NCBI GenBank assembly: GCA_018830485.1
Contig: JAHJRQ010000010.1
Location: 16,518-80,517 of the forward strand
Length of the DNA: 64,000 nucleotides
From: Pseudomonadota bacterium
Lineage (GTDB): Bacteria > Desulfobacterota > Desulfobulbia > Desulfobulbales > Desulfurivibrionaceae
Direction: 5' to 3'
The translations under genes were made by a program, and so were the position numbers. This document shows positions 16,957 through 26,172 of the stretch, one piece after another (position 1 is the stretch's first letter; every line of letters begins with the position of its first letter). The notes under the pieces are model-generated. The model saw only the letters and a list, made by a program, of their open reading frames with translations. It ran no database searches and had not been told where the DNA came from.

Positions 16957-19470
16957 TTAATGGCTTCTGTTGACGGTCGGCGGATTGAAAAAGCGCAAAC
17001 GCAGGGCATTGGAAACCACGGAAACCGAACTCATGGCCATGGCCCCGCCGGCGATCATGGGGTTCAAGGTCGGCCCGCCGAAGAGGTACAAAACCCCGGC
17101 GGCCACCGGAATGCCGATGATATTGTAGATGAAGGCCCAAAAGAGATTCTGCTTGATATTGCGCATGGTGGCGCGGCTCAAGGAAAGCGCGGCGAGCAGA
17201 CCGGAGAGGTGGCCCTTCATCAGTACGATATCGCCGGACTCGATGGCGACGTCGATGCCGGTGCCCATGGCAATGCCGACATCCGCCTTGGCCAGGGCCG
17301 GCGCGTCGTTGATGCCGTCGCCCACCATGGCTACCCGGAATCCCTCTGCCTGGAGGGCCGCCACCTTTTCCACCTTCTGGTCCGGGAGCACCTGGGCAAA
17401 GACCTCGCTGATCCCGGCCTGGGCAGCAATGGCCCGGGCGGTAATCTCATTATCGCCGGTAAGCATGAAGATCTTGATTCCCATTCCCTGCAGAGCGCTG
17501 ATGGTCGCGGGCACCTCTGCCTTCAGCCGGTCGGCGATGGCCAACAGGGCGATAAGCCTGCCCTCGGCCGCACAGTAAAGCGCGGTCTTGCCGTCCCCGG
17601 CAAAACCGTGGGCGATTTGCTCAACCGCCATGCCAAACCCGGTCAGATTCTGCTCCGCCATGAACTCCCGGTTGCCGAGCAAAATATTCTGCTCGGCAAC
17701 CATGGCCCGGATACCCCGGCCAGGAACCGCCTCGAAATACGAAGGCTCGGCCAGGGTCAAGCCCTTTTCCCTGGCCGCACTGACAATGGCCTCGGCCAGG
17801 GGATGTTCCGAGCCGCTCTCGGCGCTGGCAACCAGGAAGAGGATATGGCCGGCATCCATCTCCGCGGCGATCGGTTGCAGGTCGGTCAACTCCGGACGGC
17901 CATGGGTCAGGGTTCCGGTCTTGTCAAAAACCACGGCATTGATCTTCTGCGCCATCTCCAACGCCTCGCCGCTTTTCACCAGCACCCCCAACTGAGCCCC
18001 GCGCCCGGTGCCGACCATGATCGAGGTCGGGGTGGCCAGCCCCATGGCGCAGGGGCAGGCAATGACCAGCACGGCGATGAAGATCCGCAGGGCAAAGGAA
18101 AACTCGGCCTGACCGATGAAATACCAGGACAACCCGGCGAGAATGGCAAAAACGATGACAGTGGGAACGAAATAGAGGCTGATGCGATCCGCCAGGTTGG
18201 CGATGGGCGCTTTGGAGCCTTGGGCCTCGCGGACCATGGTGATGATCCGGGCCAGCACCGTGTCTTGGCCCACCTTCTCGGCCCGCATCTGCAATAAGCC
18301 GTTTTTGTTCAAGGTGGCGCCCACCACCGAATCGCCGGCCTCCTTGGAAACCGGCAGGGATTCGCCGGTGAGCATGGACTCGTCCACACTGGAGCGGCCC
18401 TTGATCACCGAGCCGTCCACCGGGATGCGCTCACCCGGCTTGACCAGCAGGATATCGCCGGCCTCGATCTCGGCCACGGGAATCTTTTTCTGCTCCTCCC
18501 CTCCATCCACCAGCAAGGTGGCCTCCTCCGGCGCCAGGGCCATGAGCTGGCGGATGGCGTCCGAGGTGCGCACCTTGGAGCGGGCCTCCAGGTACTTGCC
18601 CAGGGAAACCAGGGCGATGAGCACCCCGGCCGACTCAAAATAGAGATCCATGACCCTGGCCATAACCTCGATGCCCAAGCCGATCTCGATCAGGTTCCAG
18701 GTGCTGTAGACAAAGGCGGCCCCGGTGCCGACGGCGATGAGCGAATCCATGTTGGGCGCGCCGCGCCAGAGAGCCGGAAAACCGAGCTGATAAAAATTCC
18801 GGCCCGACCACATGATCGGCAGCACCAGAAGAAACTGGACACAAGCGAAGGTGAACGGCGCGTGATGGGGGGCGAGAAACACGGGCAACGGTAGCCCGGC
18901 CATCTCACCCATGGAAAGAAGCAGCAGCAAGACGGCAAAGGCAAAGGCCGGATAGAGGCGTTTTTCCATGGCAACAAGCCGGATGAGGGCCTCCTCCTGC
19001 TGCCGCGTAAAATCAGATCCTCCAGCCGGGCCAGCCACCTTGGCCTTGAAACCGAGGCGCTCGATACCCTCGCGGATCTGCCGCTGGCTGACAACCTTCG
19101 GGTCAAAAACCACCATTGCCGATTCGGTGGCGAGATTCACCTGCATACTCCGCACCCCGGCCATGCCCCCCACCACCTTTTCGATCCGGGCGGAGCAGGA
19201 GGCGCAGGTCATGCCGGTGATGGCCAGAGCCAGCCTGGCTTCCTTCTCCGGCAGCACCAGCTCGAAACCAAGGGTCTTGACGATTGCGGCGATATCGGCA
19301 AGGCTGAGCCGGCCCGGCTCCCACTCCACCTCCAGGCTCTCGGCGGCAAGGTTCACCGCTGCCGCCGCAATGCCCTCGGTGGAACCAAGCACCTTTTCGA
19401 TGCGGGAGGAACAGGATGCACAGTGCATGCCCCGGATGGCGACCCGCTGCTTGTCGGTTGACGGTGTCAT
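16957..19470 (-). CDS. copA: Copper-exporting P1B-type ATPase
   Basis: An 837-residue P1B-1 ATPase that pumps Cu(I) out of the cytoplasm. Two N-terminal heavy-metal domains carry GMHCASC (14-20) and GMTCASC (85-91). The core has the TGES actuator loop, the membrane ACPCAMG motif, the phosphorylation site [13 protein letters not shown] in the nucleotide domain and [10 protein letters not shown]. The longer frame to 19509 adds residues before the first metal domain and is not needed; GGAG stands 10 bases before 19470. A CopZ-like chaperone is transcribed divergently from 19618. No copper regulator gene is visible nearby. Confidence 0.95.
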   Translation of the reverse strand: MTPSTDKQRVAIRGMHCASCSSRIEKVLGSTEGIAAAAVNLAAESLEVEWEPGRLSLADIAAIVKTLGFELVLPEKEARLALAITGMTCASCSARIEKVVGGMAGVRSMQVNLATESAMVVFDPKVVSQRQIREGIERLGFKAKVAGPAGGSDFTRQQEEALIRLVAMEKRLYPAFAFAVLLLLLSMGEMAGLPLPVFLAPHHAPFTFACVQFLLVLPIMWSGRNFYQLGFPALWRGAPNMDSLIAVGTGAAFVYSTWNLIEIGLGIEVMARVMDLYFESAGVLIALVSLGKYLEARSKVRTSDAIRQLMALAPEEATLLVDGGEEQKKIPVAEIEAGDILLVKPGERIPVDGSVIKGRSSVDESMLTGESLPVSKEAGDSVVGATLNKNGLLQMRAEKVGQDTVLARIITMVREAQGSKAPIANLADRISLYFVPTVIVFAILAGLSWYFIGQAEFSFALRIFIAVLVIACPCAMGLATPTSIMVGTGRGAQLGVLVKSGEALEMAQKINAVVFDKTGTLTHGRPELTDLQPIAAEMDAGHILFLVASAESGSEHPLAEAIVSAAREKGLTLAEPSYFEAVPGRGIRAMVAEQNILLGNREFMAEQNLTGFGMAVEQIAHGFAGDGKTALYCAAEGRLIALLAIADRLKAEVPATISALQGMGIKIFMLTGDNEITARAIAAQAGISEVFAQVLPDQKVEKVAALQAEGFRVAMVGDGINDAPALAKADVGIAMGTGIDVAIESGDIVLMKGHLSGLLAALSLSRATMRNIKQNLFWAFIYNIIGIPVAAGVLYLFGGPTLNPMIAGGAMAMSSVSVVSNALRLRFFNPPTVNRSH

Positions 19471-19546
19471 GTGTACATTGCTCCGGTATTGATTGCTTTT
19501 CCCTTGCACAGTTAAATTGCGCAGACGTGTAAAAAATCATTTGCGC

Positions 19547-19574
19547 CTGACAATACTTTAGTTTTTACTATAAT
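19547..19574 (+). promoter_or_regulatory. Predicted promoter for the copper chaperone gene
   Basis: CTGACA (19547-19552), a 16-bp spacer and a perfect TATAAT (19569-19574), 44 bases before the chaperone start, in the divergent gap with copA. The short spacer is not the stretched type used by CueR/MerR regulators. Confidence 0.5.
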
Positions 19575-19617
19575 CCTTTTCCACCATTACTCTCAAACAC
19601 ATCCCAAGGAGTCTCCC

Positions 19618-19818
19618 ATGCCGACCATCCAGATCAAAGGCATGCGCTGCGGCCACTGCGCGGCTTCGGTCACTTCGGCCTTGAACACCATCGACGGCAT
19701 CAGCGGGACAACCATCGCTTTGGACGCAGGCGAGGCCACCTTCAACCAAGGCAAGGATGTACCCATGGCCGACATCAAAAAGGCCATCGCCGCCATCGGC
19801 TTCGAGGTGGTGGAGTAA
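19618..19818 (+). CDS. Heavy-metal-associated domain protein, CopZ-like
   Basis: A 66-residue single HMA domain with the metal-binding motif GMRCGHC (8-14) and the usual beta-alpha-beta-beta-alpha-beta length. Such proteins bind Cu(I) with the two cysteines and hand it to the N-terminal domains of CopA, whose gene is divergent and adjacent. AAGGAG precedes the start. Mercury binding is possible for the fold, but the context favours copper. Confidence 0.9.
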   Translation: MPTIQIKGMRCGHCAASVTSALNTIDGISGTTIALDAGEATFNQGKDVPMADIKKAIAAIGFEVVE

Positions 19819-19857
19819 ACGCAGGCCGCGCCGGACAGATTCCGGCGCGCCAAAAAA

Positions 19858-20151
19858 CTACAACACCATCACCACGGCCGAATGCTCTTTGAAGGCCAGG
19901 TACTGAGCCTCGCGGTCCTCGGCGCTGCGCACCACCAGCTCCACGTCCAAGCAAAGATACTTGCCGTTACTGCTGGAATTGGAGAGTGACACCAAACATT
20001 CCCGCGCCTGAACAACCTCGGCAATGGCCCCCCGCAGCTCCCCCTGCTCCCTGCCGATGATCTTGTACACCCACGAACAGGGGTACTCCATTTCGATCTT
20101 TTGCTTGCAACCGTTCAACAACACCGCCAGCCTCCGCTCGGCATTTTTCAT
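19858..20151 (-). CDS. DUF493 family protein
   Basis: A 97-residue protein with the start at 20151, matching the size and layout of the DUF493/YbeD family: MEYPCSWVYKIIGRE near the start, a middle helix, and a final strand. Members have an ACT-like fold and are of unknown or allosteric-type function. An upstream start (20226) adds a cysteine-rich stretch not seen in the family. It ends 39 bp from the CopZ-like gene, convergent with it, and diverges from the Slam-like gene. Confidence 0.75.
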   Translation of the reverse strand: MKNAERRLAVLLNGCKQKIEMEYPCSWVYKIIGREQGELRGAIAEVVQARECLVSLSNSSSNGKYLCLDVELVVRSAEDREAQYLAFKEHSAVVMVL

Positions 20152-20341
20152 CCCGCATAAGGGGAAAACACTCGTAATTTTATACTTTACCAGACCACCC
20201 GCCTTTCGCCAACAGCAAGCCGGCAAACGAAAGCACGGACTTTACTTCCCGAAAAAAATTACACCATTTTTGCTTTATTCTGTATAATTTATCATCCTAC
20301 TAACCTTTTGGCCTTTTCGCAGGCCGTTTCAGGTACTCGTC

Positions 20342-21667
20342 ATGGCACAACTGAGATTTTTCGCTTTTGTCTTCATTGCCCTGCAACTTTCCTTCACGCC
20401 AATGGTCGGCGCTGCGGAGATGTCCGCGTCCTTTTCCTTGGGCAAACAGTATTTTGACCAGGGCCGGTTCGAGGAAGCGTACACCGAGCTGCACAAAGCC
20501 TTTCTTCAGGATCCGGGGAACCAAGACCTCAATTTCGATCTTGGCCGAGCCGCATATGAAACCGGTCGATTTGAGGAAGCTATCATGGCCTACGAAAGGG
20601 TGCTCATTGCCAATCCTGAGGCCAACCGGGTCAAGCTGGAAATAGCCCGGGCCAACCTGCAACTGGGCTCACGGGAGATAGCCAAGCAGTATTTCAAAGA
20701 GGTTCTCGCCACCAATCCGCCGGAGCAGGTATGGAAGAACATAGAAAAATTTCTCGCTTCCATTGAGGAGGCGGAACAAAAACATTTTGTCAACGGCACC
20801 TTCACCCTTGGTCACGCCTGGGATGACAACGCACGATCCGCCCCGGTGAGCGACCGGATCTCAGCCGGTCTTTTTGAATTTCAGCTCACCGGGCAAAGCG
20901 CCAGCCCCCAAAGCGACCAAACCAACAACGCAACCCTGATTCTCAATCATATCTATAAAAACGAGGAATACCCCTACCTGTGGAAAACCGCGGCAACCTC
21001 CTACAACGCTCTGTACCAAAGCCTGTATGATCTTGACGTGAACTATCTGGGATTGACCTCCGGCCCGGTTTTCCAGCAAGACAATTTCGTCTGGGACCTG
21101 CAGGCGCTCGTCTCGCACATTGACGTCGAGCATGACCGCTACCAAGGCGCTTTTGGCGCGGCCTCCTCTCTAACCTATCTTTTCTCAAAGAATATCATGG
21201 GCACCGTCGCCATCAAAGCCGAGGAAAAAAACAACTATGTCGACCCTGGCCGGGACGCGCTCAATCTCATTCTTTCCGCGGGACCGATTCTGCTTGTTGA
21301 CCAGAATCGCCTGAGCCTCCTGTTCAACAAAGAAAAAGAAAACGCGGACAACGAAGTCAACAGCTACGATCGTTTCGGCTGGAAATTTCGCTACGACCGC
21401 AACCTGCCCTACGACTTTGCCGCTTTTGCCGGGCTTGGCTTCACCATCACCGACTATGACGCCCGGCATCCTTTCTTCTCGGCCTACCGCAACGACGAGG
21501 TTCAGGAACTTACTGCCGGGGTCTCCCGGCTGCTCTGGCAGGATGCGGCGAAAAACCAGGCACTCATCATGCAATTGGGCCACACCTATACCAACTCGGA
21601 ATCCAATATTGATCTGTACACCTACAGAAAAAATGTAACCGAACTCAACCTCACCGTGAGTTTTTAG
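20342..21667 (+). CDS. Slam-like outer-membrane protein (TPR plus DUF560-type barrel)
   Basis: A 441-residue exported protein: signal peptide 1-24, tetratricopeptide repeats at about 27-135 (for example YFDQGRFEEAYTELHKAFLQ), then a beta-barrel from about 147 to the C-terminal phenylalanine, opening with FTLGHAWDDN. This is the architecture of Slam/DUF560 proteins, the outer-membrane translocons of the type XI secretion system. The assignment gains weight from the next gene, which ends in a TbpB-type barrel, the known cargo tag. A TATAAT at 20283-20288 is a likely -10 box, with a poor -35. A generic TPR-porin is the alternative. Confidence 0.7.
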   Translation: MAQLRFFAFVFIALQLSFTPMVGAAEMSASFSLGKQYFDQGRFEEAYTELHKAFLQDPGNQDLNFDLGRAAYETGRFEEAIMAYERVLIANPEANRVKLEIARANLQLGSREIAKQYFKEVLATNPPEQVWKNIEKFLASIEEAEQKHFVNGTFTLGHAWDDNARSAPVSDRISAGLFEFQLTGQSASPQSDQTNNATLILNHIYKNEEYPYLWKTAATSYNALYQSLYDLDVNYLGLTSGPVFQQDNFVWDLQALVSHIDVEHDRYQGAFGAASSLTYLFSKNIMGTVAIKAEEKNNYVDPGRDALNLILSAGPILLVDQNRLSLLFNKEKENADNEVNSYDRFGWKFRYDRNLPYDFAAFAGLGFTITDYDARHPFFSAYRNDEVQELTAGVSRLLWQDAAKNQALIMQLGHTYTNSESNIDLYTYRKNVTELNLTVSF

Positions 21668-21668
21668 A

Positions 21669-21710
21669 AGCCATAACGAAATAACCATTGCCCTCCATTT
21701 CGTTGCGGCT
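21669..21710 (+). promoter_or_regulatory. Intercistronic hairpin between translocon and passenger genes
   Basis: Arms 21669-21682 and 21697-21710 pair at 12 of 14 positions around a 14-base loop. No T-run follows, so it is not a classical terminator. Placed just after the translocon stop codon, it could protect the upstream mRNA or set the ratio of translocon to passenger. Confidence 0.5.
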
Positions 21711-21780
21711 CCTTATGCTGTTCAGAATGTTTCAATTGTGCTGTTGTTCGTGAACAGCGGCTTAAACAGCGAGGACAATC

Positions 21781-23886
21781 ATGAAAAAAAATATCTCCTT
21801 CACAACCATTATTGTGCTCCTCCTGCTGTGCATGGTCGCGCCGATTTCCGCCTCTGGCGCCGAACCGCAAGCCGTGGCCACCGTTGTAGCCCTCAGGGGC
21901 GCCGTGGTTGCCCAGAACAAGGCCGGCGCAAGCCGCAACCTCAGCATCAAGAGCCAAATCTTCCAGGAAGATGAGCTCAAAACCGGTCCAAACGGCCAAC
22001 TGCAGATCATATTCACCGACAATACCATCATCAGCTTAGGCCGCGGAAGCGAAATGAAAATCGCCGAATACCGCTGGCAGCCTGAGCGGAAAGATGGCGC
22101 TCTGAGAACCCAGGCAAAGGAAGGCACCTTCCGGGTGATGGGCGGAGCCCTTGCCAAGGATGCTCCCCAAAACGTCAAAACCGAAACTCCCACCGCCACC
22201 ATCGGCATCCGCGGCTCCATGTACACCTTCAAGGCGACAAAGGACTCCCTTTCCATCGTTTTCCAGGGAGGCAAGGGCATTGAAATTTACAACGATCTCG
22301 GCAAGGTAACCATTACCGTTCCAGGCTTCGGCACCCGGGTTATGCTGAATGCCCCGCCGGCAAAACCTGCCAAATTCACGGAACAGGACATCAAAGATCT
22401 GAACAGCCAGCTTAATGGCGGCGGAGCGAACGGCAATGGAGCGACCAACGGTGCCGGCCCCGGCAGTGCCAGCGGCGAAGGCGAAACAGAAAGCACCTCA
22501 ACCGGCACGGACACGACCACCAGCACCCAGCCTCTCGCAGAAACCATTCTGCCTGCCCCGGCCGTGCCTCCCCCCCCGGTCCTGCCGCCGGCCAATGAAC
22601 TGCCCACCGCCCCAGCCTTCCCCCCACCCCCAGCCCCCCCGGGCGATGGCATTTATGCTTTCAAGGGCGGCCTGGGCGGAACTTCGACAAAAACCGACGG
22701 TTCCACGGATACGTTTATCAACGATCTTTACTTGGGGGTGAACTGGTATAACCGCAAAATCTTCGGTGTTGCCTTTGATAATACAGTCGAGGATGGCAAG
22801 CCGGTTTTTTTCTTCGGCTCGGTGAATGGTTCCACCGTTTCCGACATCAAGATTTTTGGTGCGGACAAGGGAGGCTCTTACCAAAACGACGACGACGCAT
22901 TTATCAGCGGCAGCGGCTCGGGCCTCTTCACAGGCAGTGCCTATGATTTTTTCAGCTTCATCGCGACAGGAAGCTCCTTTCTTATCAAAGGGTCGCCCAC
23001 ACAAACCTTGCTCGACTCCTGGACCGTTGCAGGCGGCGCCCAACAGGTGGTTGGCGAAATGGTCCCGACAGCCCCCAAGGGAGGCTCGGAAATCTGGAGT
23101 GGTTTTGTGGTGGGGGTCAGTGAAAACATGAATGACCGGCCCACCGACCGCCACCTCATATACAACACGAACCCGAACAGTTTCACCATGAACATCAACA
23201 AGGACGCAGGCACTATCCTCGGCACTCTGACCACCGACAGCAATATCGGCGCCGGCGAAGCGAACTACAATATTTCCGGCATGACCGTGGGTGGCTCCTA
23301 CGGCTCGGTATACCTCAACGACCAGCTTTTAGCTGCTCTGTTGGGTGGTTCTGCCGGCATCACGGCAAAAGAGTACGGCAACTATATGGTGGTCGATCCG
23401 AAAAACCAGATCTCCCCCTATTTCACGTGGGGCTATTGGGAGGTTGCCTACGTCGATCCCACAAACTCCACTATCCAGCGCCAGATCCGGGTGCCTGAGT
23501 CCTTGTGGCTGGCGGGAAAACCTTCGAATAATTCGCTGATCAAGACGGGTTTTGTTGGGACTTACAACGGTAAGGCGTTCGGCACCATGATCAACACGAA
23601 CGACACCACCCAGATTACTCAAGTGTCCGGCTCAATGAATCTCACGGCCGATTTCGTCTCCACGCCCAGCATCACCGGCAGCCTGGCCTTTACGAACGGC
23701 CCCACTCTAACCATTAGCGGCGGCGCCTTTTCTGCCGACAGTTTGACCAACCAGTTCTCGGCAGGACTCACGGGAGGAAACATCCAAGGCGCTTTTTACG
23801 GTCCCAATGCCGAGGCCGTGGGCGGCAACTTTTACAGCCTGACTGACGACAAACAGTACATCGGCATCTTCGGCGGCAACCGGTAA
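21781..23886 (+). CDS. FecR-domain protein with TbpB-type C-terminal barrel, probable T11SS passenger
   Basis: A 701-residue exported protein. Residues 1-27 are a signal peptide without lipobox. Residues about 30-190 are a FecR domain (start VATVVALRGAVV; hallmark TPTATIGIRG at 137-146). Residues about 205-290 are a Gly/Asn-, Thr/Ser- and then Pro-rich linker. The remainder is beta-rich and ends with IQGAFYGPNAEAVGGNF (668-684) and GIFGGNR, which closely matches the C-terminal barrel of transferrin-binding protein B (GGFYGPxAEELGG, FGAKR). TbpB-type barrels are the recognition element for Slam translocons. GAGGA lies before the start. Surface display or release is inference. Confidence 0.75.
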   Translation: MKKNISFTTIIVLLLLCMVAPISASGAEPQAVATVVALRGAVVAQNKAGASRNLSIKSQIFQEDELKTGPNGQLQIIFTDNTIISLGRGSEMKIAEYRWQPERKDGALRTQAKEGTFRVMGGALAKDAPQNVKTETPTATIGIRGSMYTFKATKDSLSIVFQGGKGIEIYNDLGKVTITVPGFGTRVMLNAPPAKPAKFTEQDIKDLNSQLNGGGANGNGATNGAGPGSASGEGETESTSTGTDTTTSTQPLAETILPAPAVPPPPVLPPANELPTAPAFPPPPAPPGDGIYAFKGGLGGTSTKTDGSTDTFINDLYLGVNWYNRKIFGVAFDNTVEDGKPVFFFGSVNGSTVSDIKIFGADKGGSYQNDDDAFISGSGSGLFTGSAYDFFSFIATGSSFLIKGSPTQTLLDSWTVAGGAQQVVGEMVPTAPKGGSEIWSGFVVGVSENMNDRPTDRHLIYNTNPNSFTMNINKDAGTILGTLTTDSNIGAGEANYNISGMTVGGSYGSVYLNDQLLAALLGGSAGITAKEYGNYMVVDPKNQISPYFTWGYWEVAYVDPTNSTIQRQIRVPESLWLAGKPSNNSLIKTGFVGTYNGKAFGTMINTNDTTQITQVSGSMNLTADFVSTPSITGSLAFTNGPTLTISGGAFSADSLTNQFSAGLTGGNIQGAFYGPNAEAVGGNFYSLTDDKQYIGIFGGNR

Positions 23887-23913
23887 CGGCATGACAAACA
23901 GCAACCGCACGAC

Positions 23914-26160
23914 ATGAATATCCGCCACCGGCTCAAAACGTTCTTCACCCTCTCCCCCTTCAAGGTCGGCTGCCTGGTTACCCTGGCAGCCGTCCTGCTT
24001 TTTGCCTCCTTTGGCCAGCAAAAACCGGAGATTCTCGAAACCCTGGACAACCGGCTGACCGACACCATGTTCCGCTGGCGGGGTACGGTCAAACCCAGCC
24101 AGCCCATCGTCATTGTAGATATCGACGAGAAAAGCCTGCGGACAATTGGCCAATGGCCCTGGCCGCGCAACACCGTGGCCAAGATGGTTCACAATCTCAG
24201 CACAGGCGGGGCAAGGGTTATCGGTCTGGATATCGTTTTTGCCGAGGCTGACCGCACCTCGCCGAAAAACTTTGTCGACGAGTTGCAGCAGCTTTTGCCG
24301 ATGCAGCTCCCGCCGGAAACCATGGCGGAACTGAAAGCAAAGGAAAGCCTGGATCACGATCTCGCCCTGGGCAAGGCTCTGGGAGCAACGCCCTCGGTGT
24401 TGGGCTATGTCTTCCAGACCCAGGATGACGGCCTGAAAAACCATACGGACCTCCCATTCCCCTCCGGCACCACTCGCCTTGTGCCTGACACCCTGCGCTA
24501 CGATGATATTTCCCTCTTCCGGGCCTATCGGGCCATCACCAACGTAGTGGCCGTGTCCCAGGGGCGGAGCGAGGGCTTTTTCAATGTGTTCCCCGATGCC
24601 GCGGGCACGGTGCGCAAGGTTCCGCTCTTCATGATGATGGACAACATCCCCTACCCATCCCTGGCCCTGGAAATGCTGCGCATCGGCATCGGGGCGCAGG
24701 AGACGACCATCCAGGTCTCCCGGCAGGGGCAAACCTACCCCAGGGACGTCCTCGGCGTTGAATTGGGCACAACCTTTATCCCCACCGACGAAAAAGGCCA
24801 GATCACCGTAAATTTCCGGGGGCCGGGTCAGACCTATCCCTACCTTTCCGCCGTGGACATCCTTGCAGGCAAGAATCTCGATCGGGTACAGGGCAAATAT
24901 GTCCTGATCGGCACCTCCGCAGCAGGCCTTCTCGATCTCAGGGCCACGCCCTTTTCCAACATCTATCCGGGGGTGGAAGTCCACGCCACCATCATCGACA
25001 ATATCCTGAGCCGCGACCCCTTCACCCACGACATCTTCACCGAAATCGGCATCATCTACGCCCTGCTGCTGATCGGCGGCCTGGGATTAAGCGCTCTCCT
25101 CGCCTATGCCACCCCTTTGATCGGCGGCCTTGGCGGCCTTCTCCTCATCCTGGCCACCCTGGCCGGCAACTATTTTTTCTTTTTCAGCCAGAACCAGCTT
25201 GTCGGCCTCTCCTATCCGCTGCTGACCATCCTTACCCTCTTTCTGGTGGTCACCCTGTTCAACTATTTTTTCGAAGGGAGGCAAAAACGCTTCATCAGCT
25301 CGGCCTTCGGCCACTACGTTTCCCCCCAGATCGTGCACCAGCTCATGGAGCACCCGGAAAAACTCTCCCTGCAGGGGGAGCAGCAGAACCTCACCGTGCT
25401 CTTCAGCGACATCAAGGGCTTTACCACCATCTCCGAAAAAATGACCTCCGAAGAGCTTGGCCGATTCATGAATGAGTATCTCACGGCCATGAGCCATATC
25501 GTTTTGCAACACAAGGGGACGGTTGACAAGTTCATCGGCGACGCGGTCATGGCCATCTGGGGCGCCCCCCTTGAGGATGAAGACCACGCCGCCAACTCTG
25601 TGCGGGCGGCGTTTATGATGATGGCAAAACTCAAAACACTCCGGGCGGATTGGCAGAAACGGGATTTACCCGAGGTGGATATCCGCATCGGCATCAACAC
25701 CGGGGTGATGAGCGTGGGCAACTTTGGCAGCGACCAACGCTTTGACTACACGGTCATGGGCGACAACGTCAACCTTGCTTCCCGGTTGGAAGGCGCGAAT
25801 AAAGCTTACGGCACCAACATCATCATCTCGGAATACACCAAAGATGCGCTGGGAGAAGGATTTTACTGCCGCCTTCTCGATCTGGTCCGGGTTAAGGGCA
25901 AGGAAATGCCGGTGCGAATATACGAGCCCCTCTGCGAGGGCGAACCGGAGCCGGAGCTGAAAAAAGAAACAGAGGCCTTTACCGAGGCCCTGCGCCATTA
26001 CGCAAACCGTGAATTTCAAGAGGCGACGGAAATCATCCTCGCCCTCAACACGACAACACGCTTAAAAATTTACGACCTCTATCTCGATCGACTCGCCCAT
26101 TTCGCTATCAATCCGCCGCCGGACGATTGGGACGGCGCCTTCACCTTTACCACTAAATAA
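23914..26160 (+). CDS. CHASE2-domain adenylate cyclase
   Basis: A 748-residue membrane cyclase: one helix near 17-35, a periplasmic CHASE2 sensor (about 36-370, with IVIVDIDEKSLRTIGQWPWP), three helices between about 375 and 450, then a class III catalytic domain. Metal aspartates are D499 (VLFSDIKGFTTISE) and D543 (DKFIGDAVMA). K539 and D617 occupy the purine-specifying positions expected for ATP, and N620/R624 the transition-state positions. It should make cAMP in response to an envelope signal. It lies 27 bp after the FecR passenger gene; FecR proteins and CHASE2 cyclases are often neighbours, but the Slam link here is unusual. Confidence 0.93.
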   Translation: MNIRHRLKTFFTLSPFKVGCLVTLAAVLLFASFGQQKPEILETLDNRLTDTMFRWRGTVKPSQPIVIVDIDEKSLRTIGQWPWPRNTVAKMVHNLSTGGARVIGLDIVFAEADRTSPKNFVDELQQLLPMQLPPETMAELKAKESLDHDLALGKALGATPSVLGYVFQTQDDGLKNHTDLPFPSGTTRLVPDTLRYDDISLFRAYRAITNVVAVSQGRSEGFFNVFPDAAGTVRKVPLFMMMDNIPYPSLALEMLRIGIGAQETTIQVSRQGQTYPRDVLGVELGTTFIPTDEKGQITVNFRGPGQTYPYLSAVDILAGKNLDRVQGKYVLIGTSAAGLLDLRATPFSNIYPGVEVHATIIDNILSRDPFTHDIFTEIGIIYALLLIGGLGLSALLAYATPLIGGLGGLLLILATLAGNYFFFFSQNQLVGLSYPLLTILTLFLVVTLFNYFFEGRQKRFISSAFGHYVSPQIVHQLMEHPEKLSLQGEQQNLTVLFSDIKGFTTISEKMTSEELGRFMNEYLTAMSHIVLQHKGTVDKFIGDAVMAIWGAPLEDEDHAANSVRAAFMMMAKLKTLRADWQKRDLPEVDIRIGINTGVMSVGNFGSDQRFDYTVMGDNVNLASRLEGANKAYGTNIIISEYTKDALGEGFYCRLLDLVRVKGKEMPVRIYEPLCEGEPEPELKKETEAFTEALRHYANREFQEATEIILALNTTTRLKIYDLYLDRLAHFAINPPPDDWDGAFTFTTK

Positions 26161-26172
26161 TAGGCATACACC

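Noticed and set aside
15761..17140. LysM protein extended to 17140
   Set aside because: The extension runs over the end of copA and hides the signal peptide; a ribosome site and signal peptide mark 16819.
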